Positions 8,924-17,895 are shown, counted from the stretch's first letter. The stretch: 64,000 nucleotides of DNA from Alcanivorax sp. (GCA_022449455.1 JAKUPL010000003.1:124001-188000); one strand, 5' to 3'. The notes: generated from the sequence alone by a model not told the origin. A program made the numbers and translations.

Positions 8924-10090
8924 ATGAAACAGAAAGACATCGTCATCGCCGGCTACGCGGAAACGCCGGTGCTTTACAAAAGCGGCCGCAGTGCCTACGA
9001 CTTCGCCGGCGAGGCGCTCGACAGCCTGCTGGAGCGCACCGGCATCGACAAGGATCTGATCGACGGGCTGTCGGTGACCACCGCCCTCAGCGAGGCCTCC
9101 AACCCGTTCTATGCCGTCTATATGTGCGAGGCCCTCGGGCTGACGCCCACCTGGCTGAATCTGGGCGGCATGGGCGGCTGTTCCGCCACCGGCGGCGTCG
9201 CCCGCGCCATGTCGGCGATCCGCGACGGCAGCTGCGAAATCGCCCTGGTGCTGTCGGCGGACGCGCCGAGCACCGACTGGCGGGCCAACTACGGCGCCTT
9301 TCGCGGCGAGTTCCAGGACCCGCCCGGGGTGCAGGGGCCGCCGGCCACCTTCGGCCTGCTGATGAGCCGCTATGCCCACCAGTACGATCTGAAACCGGAG
9401 GCCCTGGGCAAGATCGCCATCACCCAGCGCGAGCACGCGCTGCACAACCCCAACGCCCTGTCCAAGTTCAAGAAGCCGCTGAGCATGGACGATTATCTGG
9501 CGTCCAGGGTGATCGCCGATCCGTTGCGGTTGCTGGACAGCGTGATGTTCTGCGACGGCGCCAACGCCTTCCTGGTAATGAGCGAGAAGCGCGCCGAACA
9601 GCTCGGCCTTACCCGGGTCGCCTATCCGGTGGCCTACTCGGAAGTCACCAACGTCAACGGCAATCAGTCGACGCCGGACATCACCGAATCCGGGTTCGAC
9701 CGCATCGGCCCGGCACTGCTGCGCAAGGCCGGCCTGACGCCGTCCGACATTCGCATGTTTCAACCCTACGACGACTTCACCATCGCCGTTCTGATGCAGC
9801 TGGAAGCGTTCGGCTTCTGCGCCAAGGGCGGCGCCTCCGACTTCGTGCTGGGCACGGATCTGTCCCACCGGGGCGCCCTGCCCCTGAATACCGGCGGCGG
9901 ACAGATCTCCGCCGGCCAGCCGGGCCTGGCCAGCGGCGGCCTTAACCTGGCCGAAGCGGTACGGCAACTGTTCGGCGAAGGCGGCGCCACCCAGGTGGAC
10001 GACGCCCGCAATGCGCTGGTCACCGGCATCGGCGTCATTCCCTACGCCCGTAACTGGGGCACCAGCTCCGCCATGATTCTGGAGGCCTGA
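8924..10090 (+). CDS. thiolase-like protein of the DUF35-partnered (SCP-x/Ltp2-like) type
   Basis: This 388-residue thiolase-fold protein keeps a cysteine at the usual nucleophile region (GGMGGCSATGG, Cys86). The C-terminal catalytic motif, GHP in classical thiolases, reads SAGQPG (Gln332) after NTGGG, and the final block ends GIGVIPYARNWGTSSAM. Such changes are common in thiolase homologues encoded next to DUF35 proteins; in steroid side-chain degradation one of these (Ltp2) acts as a retro-aldolase with a DUF35 partner. The next gene here is a DUF35 protein only 2 bp away, so a complex is likely. Retro-aldol cleavage rather than thiolysis is an inference from these two facts. Confidence 0.85.
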   Translation: MKQKDIVIAGYAETPVLYKSGRSAYDFAGEALDSLLERTGIDKDLIDGLSVTTALSEASNPFYAVYMCEALGLTPTWLNLGGMGGCSATGGVARAMSAIRDGSCEIALVLSADAPSTDWRANYGAFRGEFQDPPGVQGPPATFGLLMSRYAHQYDLKPEALGKIAITQREHALHNPNALSKFKKPLSMDDYLASRVIADPLRLLDSVMFCDGANAFLVMSEKRAEQLGLTRVAYPVAYSEVTNVNGNQSTPDITESGFDRIGPALLRKAGLTPSDIRMFQPYDDFTIAVLMQLEAFGFCAKGGASDFVLGTDLSHRGALPLNTGGGQISAGQPGLASGGLNLAEAVRQLFGEGGATQVDDARNALVTGIGVIPYARNWGTSSAMILEA

Positions 10091-10092
10091 CC

Positions 10093-10515
10093 ATGGACAG
10101 CAAACCGACCCAACGACCGACCCCGCGCGCCAACGCCTATGTGGACACCCAACCGTTCTGGGACGCCACGCGGGACGGCCGGCTGATGATGCAGTACTGC
10201 ACCGAAGCGCAGCGCTTTCAGCATTACCCCCGCCCGGTATCCATTTTCACCGGCCGCCGCACCCTGGAGTGGCGGCCGGTGAAGGGCGACGGCGTGATTT
10301 ACGCCTGCACCGTGGTGCGTATTCCCGGCCCGGGCCTGGACGGCAGGCTGCCGCTGTGCGTGGCCACCGTGGAACTCGACGAAGGGGTACGTCTGATCGC
10401 CAATATCGTCGACTGCGAGCCGGATGAGCTGGCGATCGGCAAGCCGGTTCATCTGGTCTGGGACGCGTTGTCCGATGGCCAGCCCTACCCGGCGTTCGCC
10501 CTGTCCCGGGACTGA
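10093..10515 (+). CDS. DUF35 OB-fold protein with degenerate zinc ribbon
   Basis: This 140-residue protein has the DUF35 layout: N-terminal helix (QPFWDATRDGRLMMQYC), a short ribbon region, then a C-terminal OB-fold (VIYACTVVRIPGPG...PLCVATVELDEGVRLIANIV). Family members normally hold zinc through two CxxC pairs; here only Cys36 remains and the other three positions are not cysteine. It sits 2 bp after the thiolase-like gene, its expected partner. The role is probably structural: completing the acyl-CoA site or stabilising the partner. A good Shine-Dalgarno is not obvious, consistent with translational coupling. Confidence 0.85.
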   Translation: MDSKPTQRPTPRANAYVDTQPFWDATRDGRLMMQYCTEAQRFQHYPRPVSIFTGRRTLEWRPVKGDGVIYACTVVRIPGPGLDGRLPLCVATVELDEGVRLIANIVDCEPDELAIGKPVHLVWDALSDGQPYPAFALSRD

Positions 10516-10549
10516 TCCGGACCTCCCTATTTTGTTGGAGCACTGAATT

Positions 10550-12097
10550 ATGCGTCAGGACACCATCCTGCAGGCGCACGCTCGCCGCTCGCCGGAGAAA
10601 ACCGCGGTGGTCATTGGCGGGCGGCGCGTTACCTACGGCGAGCTTTATCGCCAGGCCCGGGCGCTGGCGCTCGGCATGCGCCAGCACGGCGCCGCGCCGG
10701 GCCAGCGCGTGCTGGTCTATCTGCCCAACGGCATCGAGTTCGTCCAGGCGGTGTTCGCCGCCTTCGCGGTGGGCGCCGTGGTGGTGCCGGTCAACACCCG
10801 CATGACCGCCCAGGAGCTGGCTTACTTCATCGACGACAGCGCGCCGGTGTTGGTGTTGTTTCATGCCGACCAGGCACCGGCACTGGCGCCGCTTCGCCAG
10901 CGCCACGACGGCATCGGCTGGGTGGCGGTGGGCGGCCCGGTGAGCGGCTGCCTGGACTGGGCCGATCTGAACCGCGCCAACGATGAAACCCTGCCCGAGG
11001 TGCCGCTGGACGCCGAGGCCTGCACGATCATGTATACCTCGGGCACCACCGGTCGCCCGAAAGGCGCGTTGATCACCCACGCCAATCTGATTGTTCAGCA
11101 CTGCTTTCTGAACGCCATCGAGTGGGGGCTGGACCGCGACGACCGCTTCCTGGTGACCACGCCGCTGGCCCACCGCACCGGGCTGGCGCGAATGCTCAAC
11201 GCGCTGCTGCTGGGCGCCACCCTGATCGTCATGGACCGCTTCGATCCGGCCGGCGCCATCGACGCGATCGAGCGGGAACGGGTGACCGCCCTGGGCATGG
11301 TCCCCACCATCTGTCGCATGCTGATGCCGCTGCTCGAAGAGCAGGCCGAACGGTGTGCCAGCCTGCGCCACCTGATCGTCACCGGCGAGGCGTTTCCGGT
11401 GGACCTGAAGCGGCGGCTGATCGAGCTGCTGCCCGCCATCCGCCTGCATTCGTTCTTCGCCATGACCGAAGTGGGCTCGGTCACCAGTCTGGAACACGAC
11501 GAGCAATTCTCCCACCCGGGCTCCGTGGGCCGGCCCACGCCCGGCGTGGAGGTCAAGCTGGTGAACGCCCAGGGGGCGCAGGTGTCGGTCGGTGAAGTGG
11601 GCGAAATGCTGGTGCGCTCGGGGACCCCGGGGCGGTTCACCACCATGCAGGGCTACTTCAATCGCCCGCAGGAAAGCGCCGCCGCGCTCACCGACGGCTG
11701 GCTGCACACCGGCGACATGGCGCGCTTCGACACCGACGGCTATCTGTACATCGTCGACCGCAAGAAGGACATGGTGCTGTCCGGCGGCTTCAACATCTAC
11801 ACCAAGGAAGTGGAACAGGCGCTGGTGGAACATCCGGCGGTGGCGGACGCGGCGGTGATCGGCATTCCCGATCCGATCTTCGGCGAGGCAGTGGTGGCGT
11901 TCGTGGAAACGGCCCCCGGCCTCACGGTCACCGAAACGGAGCTGATCGAGCACACCCGCCAGCGCCTCGCCGGCTACAAAAAGCCCAAGCACCTGCACTT
12001 CGTCGATGCCCTGCCGCGCACCCCGCTGGGCAAGGTGCTCAAGCCGGTATTGCGCGAGCGCGCCCTGGCGCACACCGATCAGGTCCGGCCGGCCTGA
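10550..12097 (+). CDS. acyl-CoA ligase (AMP-binding, class I adenylate-forming)
   Basis: This 515-residue protein carries the AMP-binding signature TSGTTGRPKG (about residues 163-172), the FAMTEVG adenine-pocket motif, the GWLHTGDMARFDTDGYLYIVDR hinge region (shortened to key residues G-D and D-R) and the C-terminal catalytic lysine in PLGKVLK. It should activate a carboxylic acid to its CoA thioester with ATP in the cytosol. Chain length and substrate cannot be told from sequence. It has its own Shine-Dalgarno (TTGGAG) 35 bp after the DUF35 gene and precedes the two dehydrogenase genes, so it probably supplies their substrate. Confidence 0.92.
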   Translation: MRQDTILQAHARRSPEKTAVVIGGRRVTYGELYRQARALALGMRQHGAAPGQRVLVYLPNGIEFVQAVFAAFAVGAVVVPVNTRMTAQELAYFIDDSAPVLVLFHADQAPALAPLRQRHDGIGWVAVGGPVSGCLDWADLNRANDETLPEVPLDAEACTIMYTSGTTGRPKGALITHANLIVQHCFLNAIEWGLDRDDRFLVTTPLAHRTGLARMLNALLLGATLIVMDRFDPAGAIDAIERERVTALGMVPTICRMLMPLLEEQAERCASLRHLIVTGEAFPVDLKRRLIELLPAIRLHSFFAMTEVGSVTSLEHDEQFSHPGSVGRPTPGVEVKLVNAQGAQVSVGEVGEMLVRSGTPGRFTTMQGYFNRPQESAAALTDGWLHTGDMARFDTDGYLYIVDRKKDMVLSGGFNIYTKEVEQALVEHPAVADAAVIGIPDPIFGEAVVAFVETAPGLTVTETELIEHTRQRLAGYKKPKHLHFVDALPRTPLGKVLKPVLRERALAHTDQVRPA

Positions 12098-12136
12098 GCG
12101 CCGTCATGGAGAACCGCCCATTCCGAGAGCAGAACC

Positions 12137-13291
12137 ATGCTGAGAGCAGAGACCGAAGCACAATCCCGCTGGCGCGCCGACATCGCCGCCTGGCTGGCCC
12201 ATACCCTGCCCGATTCGCTGCGGCATCTTACCTTCCGGCCGCCACCGGACCAGGCCATGGCCTGGTACCGCACCCTGGCCGCCCGTGGCTGGATCGCGCC
12301 CCATTGGCCCCGGGAGCACGGCGGCCTGGGCGCCACCCCGGTGGAGCAGGTGATTCTGATGGAGGAGATGGCGCGGGCCGGTGCGCCGGACCTGCCCACC
12401 CAGGGCCTCAACCATATTGGGCCGCTGCTGATGCACCGCGGCAGTGAGCGGCAACGGGCCCGTCATCTGCCGGCGATCCTGAACGGCGACGTGATCTGGT
12501 GCCAGGGCTATTCGGAACCGGGCGCCGGCTCGGACCTGGCCAGCCTGCGCACCAAGGGCGAGGTGGACGGCGACACCCTGGTGATCAACGGTCACAAGAT
12601 CTGGACCACCTGGGGCCACCACGCGGACTGGATGTTCGCGCTGATCCGCACCGCCAAGGGCCGTCGGCGTCAGGAAGGCATCACCTTCGTACTCCTCGAC
12701 CTGGCCTCGCCGGGCATCACCCGCCGCCCGATCACCACCCTGGCCGGGGACGACGAGCTGTGCGAGGTCTTCTTCGACGATGTGCGGGTGCCGCTGGATC
12801 AGGTGGTGGGCAATCTGAACGAGGGCTGGTCGGTGGCCACCGCCCTGCTGGACGAAGAACGTCTGCGGCTGGGTTCACCGGCCCTGGCTTTGAAGGCGCT
12901 GACCAAACTGCGCCATCTGGCGGCCGCCGCCAAGCACCGTGAAACCGCCCGCGGGCCGCTGCGCGAGCGCATCGCCCTGGCCGAGGTGGACACCGAAGCG
13001 GTGATCGCCGCCTATCTGGCCGCCGCCGAGGCGCTCGACCGGGGCCAGCCCGCCGATTGTTCCAGCCTCAAGGTGCTGGCCACGGAGACGGTGCAACGCA
13101 CCCTCGACACCCTGCAACGGCTGGCCGGCCCATCGGCGGCGCTCCGCGATCCGTGCCGGGACGGCGCACTGACCCTGGACTACAGCGAAATGTTTCTGCA
13201 GTCCCACCGTCTCAGCATCTACGGCGGCACCAACGAGATCCAACGTACCTTGATCGCGCGGAACACCCTGAATCTGCCCACAGGAGCCTGA
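12137..13291 (+). CDS. acyl-CoA dehydrogenase, FAD-binding-type subunit
   Basis: This 384-residue acyl-CoA dehydrogenase has the usual N-terminal helices, the flavin/substrate motif YSEPGAGSDLASLRT (about residues 126-140), the middle beta domain and the C-terminal IYGGTNEIQRTLIAR motif. The position of the medium-chain family catalytic glutamate (YEGT) is glycine here (YGGT), so the base must be elsewhere, as in several long/branched-chain members. The gene shares one base with the next dehydrogenase-like gene, suggesting co-translation and a heteromeric enzyme. It probably forms the alpha,beta double bond in the CoA thioester made by the preceding ligase. Confidence 0.9.
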   Translation: MLRAETEAQSRWRADIAAWLAHTLPDSLRHLTFRPPPDQAMAWYRTLAARGWIAPHWPREHGGLGATPVEQVILMEEMARAGAPDLPTQGLNHIGPLLMHRGSERQRARHLPAILNGDVIWCQGYSEPGAGSDLASLRTKGEVDGDTLVINGHKIWTTWGHHADWMFALIRTAKGRRRQEGITFVLLDLASPGITRRPITTLAGDDELCEVFFDDVRVPLDQVVGNLNEGWSVATALLDEERLRLGSPALALKALTKLRHLAAAAKHRETARGPLRERIALAEVDTEAVIAAYLAAAEALDRGQPADCSSLKVLATETVQRTLDTLQRLAGPSAALRDPCRDGALTLDYSEMFLQSHRLSIYGGTNEIQRTLIARNTLNLPTGA

Positions 13292-14355
13292 TGATGACCC
13301 ACCGGCCCGATAGCGACGCCGATGCCACCCTGGTGGCCGACAGCCTGCGTCAATTCGCCGAACGCGACGGCGGCCTGGCCCGCGCGCGAGACGCCAAGGA
13401 CAACCCACGCTTCCATGAGGATGCCACCCGACGGGCGCGCTTCGCCGAAGCCGGCTGGTTCGGCATCGCCGTAGCCGAGGCCCGGGGCGGCGCCGGCATG
13501 GGCTGGCACGAGACCTGCGCCCTGGCGGCCATGGCCGGCCGCTATCTGCTGCCCGATCCACTGATCGGCGCGCTGGCGTCCGCCCATGCCCTGTCCGCGT
13601 GCGCCGGAGACCATGCCGACCGGACCCTGGCCGCCCTGCTGAGCGGCGACCGGAACGTCTCTCTGCTGCCGGATCCGCTGGCGGCGGACGCCGCCTCGAT
13701 CATTGATGACATCGCGGATTGCCCGCCGGGGAGCGACCTGCTGGTTCTGATCGAGGACCGGGATGAGGCACGACTGGTGATACTGGGCGAGCAACAGGAA
13801 GGCCTGCGCGCCACCCGCCAGCCCTGCGTGGACGGCGGCACCCTGACCCACCTGTCTCTCGGCCCCGCCGCGTGGCGGCAGGCGCCGACCCTGGCCAACG
13901 GTACGCCGGCGCGGGTGGCCTTCGCCGCCGCCCGCGACCTGCAGTGGCTGGCCCGGGCCGCCTACCTGAACGGCCTGGCCGGGGCGGCGCTGGACATCAC
14001 CCTCGATTATCTGCGCCTGCGCACCCAGTTCGGTCGCGCCCTGGGCACCTTTCAGGCATTGCAGCATCGCATGGCCAGCTGCCATGTGGATCTGGCCGCC
14101 GCCAGGGCGCTGCTCACGGAAGCGTGCCTGGCACGGCACACCGACCGACAGGCGGAGGCGGCGCGGGCCGCCGTGGCCCGGGCCTGCGCCGGCGCGTTGC
14201 GGATCACCGCCGAAGCGATTCAATGCCACGGCGCCATCGGCTTTTCCGACGAGCACGATATCGGCCTGTTCCGCCGCAAGGCCATGGCCATGGCGGCGCC
14301 CGGCGGCGGTGAAACCGGGCACCTTCTCGAATACGCCCGCCTGACGGAACGTTGA
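13291..14355 (+). CDS. acyl-CoA dehydrogenase-like second subunit
   Basis: This 354-residue dehydrogenase-fold protein has a GIAVAEARGGAGMGWHETC N-terminal domain and the C-terminal QCHGAIGFSDEHDIGLFRRKA block. It lacks the SEPGAGSD and GGTNEIQR motifs of its neighbour. This is the pattern of the partner chain in heterotetrameric dehydrogenases (for example the actinobacterial FadE28/FadE29 pair). The start ATG at 13291 overlaps the previous stop by one base; ATG 13294 is an equally usable start. It ends the operon, 3 bp from the convergent hydroxylase-family gene. Confidence 0.87.
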   Translation: MMTHRPDSDADATLVADSLRQFAERDGGLARARDAKDNPRFHEDATRRARFAEAGWFGIAVAEARGGAGMGWHETCALAAMAGRYLLPDPLIGALASAHALSACAGDHADRTLAALLSGDRNVSLLPDPLAADAASIIDDIADCPPGSDLLVLIEDRDEARLVILGEQQEGLRATRQPCVDGGTLTHLSLGPAAWRQAPTLANGTPARVAFAAARDLQWLARAAYLNGLAGAALDITLDYLRLRTQFGRALGTFQALQHRMASCHVDLAAARALLTEACLARHTDRQAEAARAAVARACAGALRITAEAIQCHGAIGFSDEHDIGLFRRKAMAMAAPGGGETGHLLEYARLTER

Positions 14356-14358
14356 GGA

Positions 14359-15150
14359 TCAGTTCCCCGCCGCCGCGCCCCGCTCCGGTCGGGGCTTCTT
14401 CTGCGCATCCAGCTTTTCCTGAATCTCCGGTTTGCGGGCGTCATCGGACATGCCGTTGAAGAGCGTGCCGATCACGCCCTTGTTCAGATCGCTGGTGCCG
14501 AACAGGGCGTCGCAGAGCGGAAACGTCAGGTTGAAATTGTGGGTGTGCATGAAGTCCGGATTGTGGTGCAGCACGTGCATGCGCCGCACCGTGTTCACCA
14601 GCGGCAGGCGATCCAGAATCGGATGTTCCAGGTGGGAGAGGGTGTGCAGACCCTCGTACATCAGGAAGTACGCGGCCATGGTCAGCACCGCGATGTAGCC
14701 GGCGTTGGCGGACCACAGCATGCCCAGCAGCAGCGCCGGGGGCACCGCGGCGCCGACGAACAGCACCGGCGCGAACGGGGGAAACAGCAGCGCCCGCCAG
14801 TCGCGCTGGCCGTGGTAGTCCAGGGTCTGGTGGGAAAAGAACTGGTGGTGGGTGGCCACGTGGCGCTTGTAGGCGGACTTCAGCAGGCTGCGCGGGCTGT
14901 GCAGCAGGTAACGGTGCCCGGCCCATTCCGCCCAGTTGCCGAACACCAGCATGGGCACCACCACGAACAGCCATTCCGACCAGCTTGTGTCGTGCAGTCG
15001 GGTGGCGCAAAACAGAATCACGCCGAAGGTGAAAATCAGGGTGAACGCCAGATGCATTTCACCCCGGTACCAGGCAGGCGTGGACGCCCGATACTGCTCG
15101 CGAAAAGCGTGCGACTTTTCGACGATGACTTCTTCTCTACTGGGTTTCAT
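14359..15150 (-). CDS. fatty acid hydroxylase/sterol desaturase family membrane protein
   Basis: This 263-residue integral membrane protein has four or so hydrophobic segments and the histidine clusters of the membrane di-iron hydroxylase family: HRYLLH, HVATHHQF, HTLSHLEH and HVLHHNPDFMHTH. These should bind two irons for oxygen-dependent hydroxylation or desaturation of a lipid-like or alicyclic substrate. It is the last gene of the - strand cluster, 76 bp after the SDR gene. The C-terminal tail is charged and lysine-rich. The substrate is unknown. Confidence 0.85.
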   Translation of the reverse strand: MKPSREEVIVEKSHAFREQYRASTPAWYRGEMHLAFTLIFTFGVILFCATRLHDTSWSEWLFVVVPMLVFGNWAEWAGHRYLLHSPRSLLKSAYKRHVATHHQFFSHQTLDYHGQRDWRALLFPPFAPVLFVGAAVPPALLLGMLWSANAGYIAVLTMAAYFLMYEGLHTLSHLEHPILDRLPLVNTVRRMHVLHHNPDFMHTHNFNLTFPLCDALFGTSDLNKGVIGTLFNGMSDDARKPEIQEKLDAQKKPRPERGAAAGN

Positions 15151-15226
15151 GGTCCTCTCCCATACTACTTTGTTGGAATGTTTATTGATGACGGAGGTGT
15201 GGGGTGCCGGGCGAGCCCGGCGAGGC

Positions 15227-15985
15227 TCAGTGCATCACCGAGCCACCGTCCACCACCACGGTCTCGCCAGTCATGAAGGCGCTGTCATCGGACGCCAGAA
15301 ACAGCAGCGGCCCGATCAAATCGTCCGGCATCTGGTCGCGTTTGAGGGCGCGGCTGGCCAGGACCGGCGCGGTGAGCGTGTCGCGCATGGCTTCGTTGGC
15401 GATCACGCCTTCGCTGAGCACCAGCCCGGGGGCCAGCGTATTCACGGCGATGCCGAATTCCCCCAGCTCCCGGGCCAGGCCCCGGGTCAGGGTCAGGATG
15501 GCGCCCTTGGAGGTAACGTAATGCAGCAGGCCCGGGGTGCCCTTGAACGGCGTGCCGGAGGAAATATTGATGATGCGGCCGTAGTTCCGCGCCTTCATCA
15601 TCGGCGCCACCGCGCGGGCACAGACAAAGGGGCCGCGCACGTTCACCGCCATCACCTTGTCCCACTCGTCCAGATCGATCTGGTCGAACGGACGCATTTG
15701 CAGGGAGGCATAGATGGCGGCGTTATTGACCAGCACGTCGATGCGGCCGAACCGTTCCTGGACGGTTTCCGCCATGGCCCGGGCCTGGTCCTGGTCGGTG
15801 ACGTCGGTCTTGATGTACAGGGCCCGTTGCCCGCCGGCCTCGATCTCGGCGGCCACGGCGCTGCCGTCAAGCACGTCGGCGATGGCCACGTCGGCGCCTT
15901 CCGCCGCCAGCGCCCGGGCGTAGGTGGCGCCGATACCCTGGGCGCCACCGGTGACGATGACGACTTTATTCTTCATGCGATTCAT
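15227..15985 (-). CDS. short-chain dehydrogenase/reductase (SDR)
   Basis: This 252-residue classical SDR has the cofactor motif TGGAQGIG, the NNAA motif and the catalytic ISSGTP...YVTSK (Ser, Tyr, Lys). The frame runs further upstream into the permease gene, but the ATG at 15985 follows an excellent Shine-Dalgarno (AAGGAGAAC), and the start there gives the usual spacing to TGGAQGIG. An NAD(P)-dependent alcohol/ketone oxidoreductase is expected. It follows the TRAP permease by 11 bp, so it likely acts on the imported compound or its first intermediate. Confidence 0.92.
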   Translation of the reverse strand: MNRMKNKVVIVTGGAQGIGATYARALAAEGADVAIADVLDGSAVAAEIEAGGQRALYIKTDVTDQDQARAMAETVQERFGRIDVLVNNAAIYASLQMRPFDQIDLDEWDKVMAVNVRGPFVCARAVAPMMKARNYGRIINISSGTPFKGTPGLLHYVTSKGAILTLTRGLARELGEFGIAVNTLAPGLVLSEGVIANEAMRDTLTAPVLASRALKRDQMPDDLIGPLLFLASDDSAFMTGETVVVDGGSVMH

Positions 15986-15996
15986 AACAGTTCTCC

Positions 15997-17256
15997 TTAT
16001 AGGAACGCGGTCACCAGATCGGGCATCCAGGTGATCAGCAGCAGCACCAGCACCGTCACCAGCAGGAACGGCAGCAACGCCTTGATGATGTCGCCCGGCT
16101 TGCAACCGGTGACCCGGGAGGCCACGTAAAGGGCGGCGCCCACCGGCGGCGTCAACAGCCCCAGGGTCAGGTTGATGCACATCAGCACGCCCAGGTGATA
16201 GGGGTTGATGCCGTAGACGGCTTGCGCCACCGGCAGCACGATGGGCACCAGCAGGATCAGGGCGGCGATGCCGTCCAGCACCATGCCGACCATCAGCAGC
16301 AGGCCCATCAATAGCAGCAGATAAACGAACGGATCGGAGGTCATGCTTTGCATCAACTCGCCCAGCCGCTGGGGCAGCTGTTCGTAGATGATCACCCAGC
16401 CGAACACCGCCGCCGCCGCCACCAGGGCCAGCACCACGCCGCTGTTGATGGCCACGCGCAGCAGCATGTCGCCCATGCGGTCGGTCTTCATCTCGCCGTG
16501 GGCGAAGCGGCCCACCAGCACCGCCATGGCGGCGCCCACGGCGGCCGCCTCGGTGGGGGTGGCCAGGCCACCGACGATGCTGCCGATCATCACCACCGGC
16601 ACGCTCAGCGACGGGATACTGGCCACCACGTTGCGCAGTGCCTGGCGCAGGGTCAGCCGCTCGTTCTTCGGGTATTCATGAATAAAGCCGAGCACGGCGA
16701 TCACCAGAATGAAGCCCACCGCCATCAGCAGCCCGGGGACGATGCCGGCCACGAACAGATCGCCGATCGAGATCTGCGCCAGCACGCCGAAGATCACGAA
16801 CAGCATGGACGGCGGAATCACCGGCGCCAGCAAAGCACCGGCGGCGGTGGTGGCGGTAGCGAAACTGCGGTCGTACCCCTTGCGGTGCATTTCCGGCACC
16901 ATCACCTGGGACATCACCGCCACCTGAGCGTTGGCGGAGCCGACGATGGACGCCAGCATCATGTTGGCGAGGATATTGATATAGGCGAGCCCGCCGCGGA
17001 TGGAACCGAGAAAGACCGAGGCGAAGGCCACCAATCGGCGGGTCAGCCCGCCTTCGTTCATCAGTTCGCCGACCAGCATGAACAGCGGAATGGCCAGCAG
17101 ACCATACTGACTGAGCCCGCCGAAGAATTGTTGCGGGTAGGACAGGAACAGCACCGCGTTGTCGCTGCTAACGATATAGGCCATGGCGCTGACCGCCAGC
17201 ACCAGCGCAATCGGCACGCCGATAAAAAGCAGAACGAGAAAGATAACGGCTACCAT
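15997..17256 (-). CDS. dctM: TRAP transporter large permease DctM
   Basis: This 419-residue protein is a complete stand-alone DctM subunit with about 12 hydrophobic segments, the family motif SANAQVAVMSQVMVPEM and the C-terminal GLLTPPVGAALYVASRV. It forms the translocation pathway of a secondary importer for organic acids. The start ATG lies 4 bp after the DctQ stop. Together with the DctQ and DctP genes upstream, it makes a full three-part TRAP system separate from the TAXI system at the window start. Confidence 0.94.
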   Translation of the reverse strand: MVAVIFLVLLFIGVPIALVLAVSAMAYIVSSDNAVLFLSYPQQFFGGLSQYGLLAIPLFMLVGELMNEGGLTRRLVAFASVFLGSIRGGLAYINILANMMLASIVGSANAQVAVMSQVMVPEMHRKGYDRSFATATTAAGALLAPVIPPSMLFVIFGVLAQISIGDLFVAGIVPGLLMAVGFILVIAVLGFIHEYPKNERLTLRQALRNVVASIPSLSVPVVMIGSIVGGLATPTEAAAVGAAMAVLVGRFAHGEMKTDRMGDMLLRVAINSGVVLALVAAAAVFGWVIIYEQLPQRLGELMQSMTSDPFVYLLLLMGLLLMVGMVLDGIAALILLVPIVLPVAQAVYGINPYHLGVLMCINLTLGLLTPPVGAALYVASRVTGCKPGDIIKALLPFLLVTVLVLLLITWMPDLVTAFL

Positions 17257-17260
17257 GGAT

Positions 17261-17830
17261 TTACTCCGCCATCGGTTGCGCTTCGGGTGGATCGACGAAT
17301 TCCATGCCCGGGGTCCGACAAGTTCGCAGCAGATTGGCCAGGGCGTGCACGCTGCTGGTCAATGACACCACCGGGAGAATCAGCCAGAACCAGAATTTGG
17401 GGACGCCCAGGGTTTCGGTGGGCTCCTGATAGATGTAGTTGAAACTGTCCGCCGCGAAGGTCTCGATATTGAAATCGTTATTGATCAACAGCAGCGGGTT
17501 GAACCAGCGATAGCACAGCACGGCCAGGGCCACGCAAAAGCCCAGCACCACCAGATCGGAGATCAGCTGCAGCGCCTTCCGGGCCGGGGGCGGCACCGCG
17601 CCGGTGAGCAGCGTCACCGCCACCGCGTCACGACTTTTCAGGGTGATGCTCAGACCCAGCATCGCCAGCCAGACCATCATCAGCACGGCCAGTTCATCGA
17701 GCCAGAAGATCGGTGTCTTGAAGAAGCGACCAAACACGTTCACCAGAATCATGATCGGCAGCGCGACCACGAGAAGACGGACCGCGCCGCGTTCAACGCG
17801 GGCAAGCCCGTTGCTCAACGCCTGAATCAT
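17261..17830 (-). CDS. dctQ: TRAP transporter small permease DctQ
   Basis: This 189-residue protein has four predicted membrane segments and the DctQ-type region WLDELAVLMMVWLAMLG followed by SRDAVAVTLL. It pairs with DctM (4 bp downstream) and sits 65 bp after the binding-protein gene. The loop between the third and fourth segments is slightly long (NDFNIETFAADSFNYIYQEP). Confidence 0.9.
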   Translation of the reverse strand: MIQALSNGLARVERGAVRLLVVALPIMILVNVFGRFFKTPIFWLDELAVLMMVWLAMLGLSITLKSRDAVAVTLLTGAVPPPARKALQLISDLVVLGFCVALAVLCYRWFNPLLLINNDFNIETFAADSFNYIYQEPTETLGVPKFWFWLILPVVSLTSSVHALANLLRTCRTPGMEFVDPPEAQPMAE

Positions 17831-17895
17831 AGTGGGAGTTTCCTGACGGTGGTTCTTTCAGAAATCGGGCCGCCGGGTCGACGGCCCGAGGAGGC

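Noticed and set aside
13057-13290. Extended N-terminus of the second dehydrogenase-like gene
   Set aside because: The upstream frame lies inside the first dehydrogenase gene and is not similar to the family; ATG 13291 gives the normal N-terminus.
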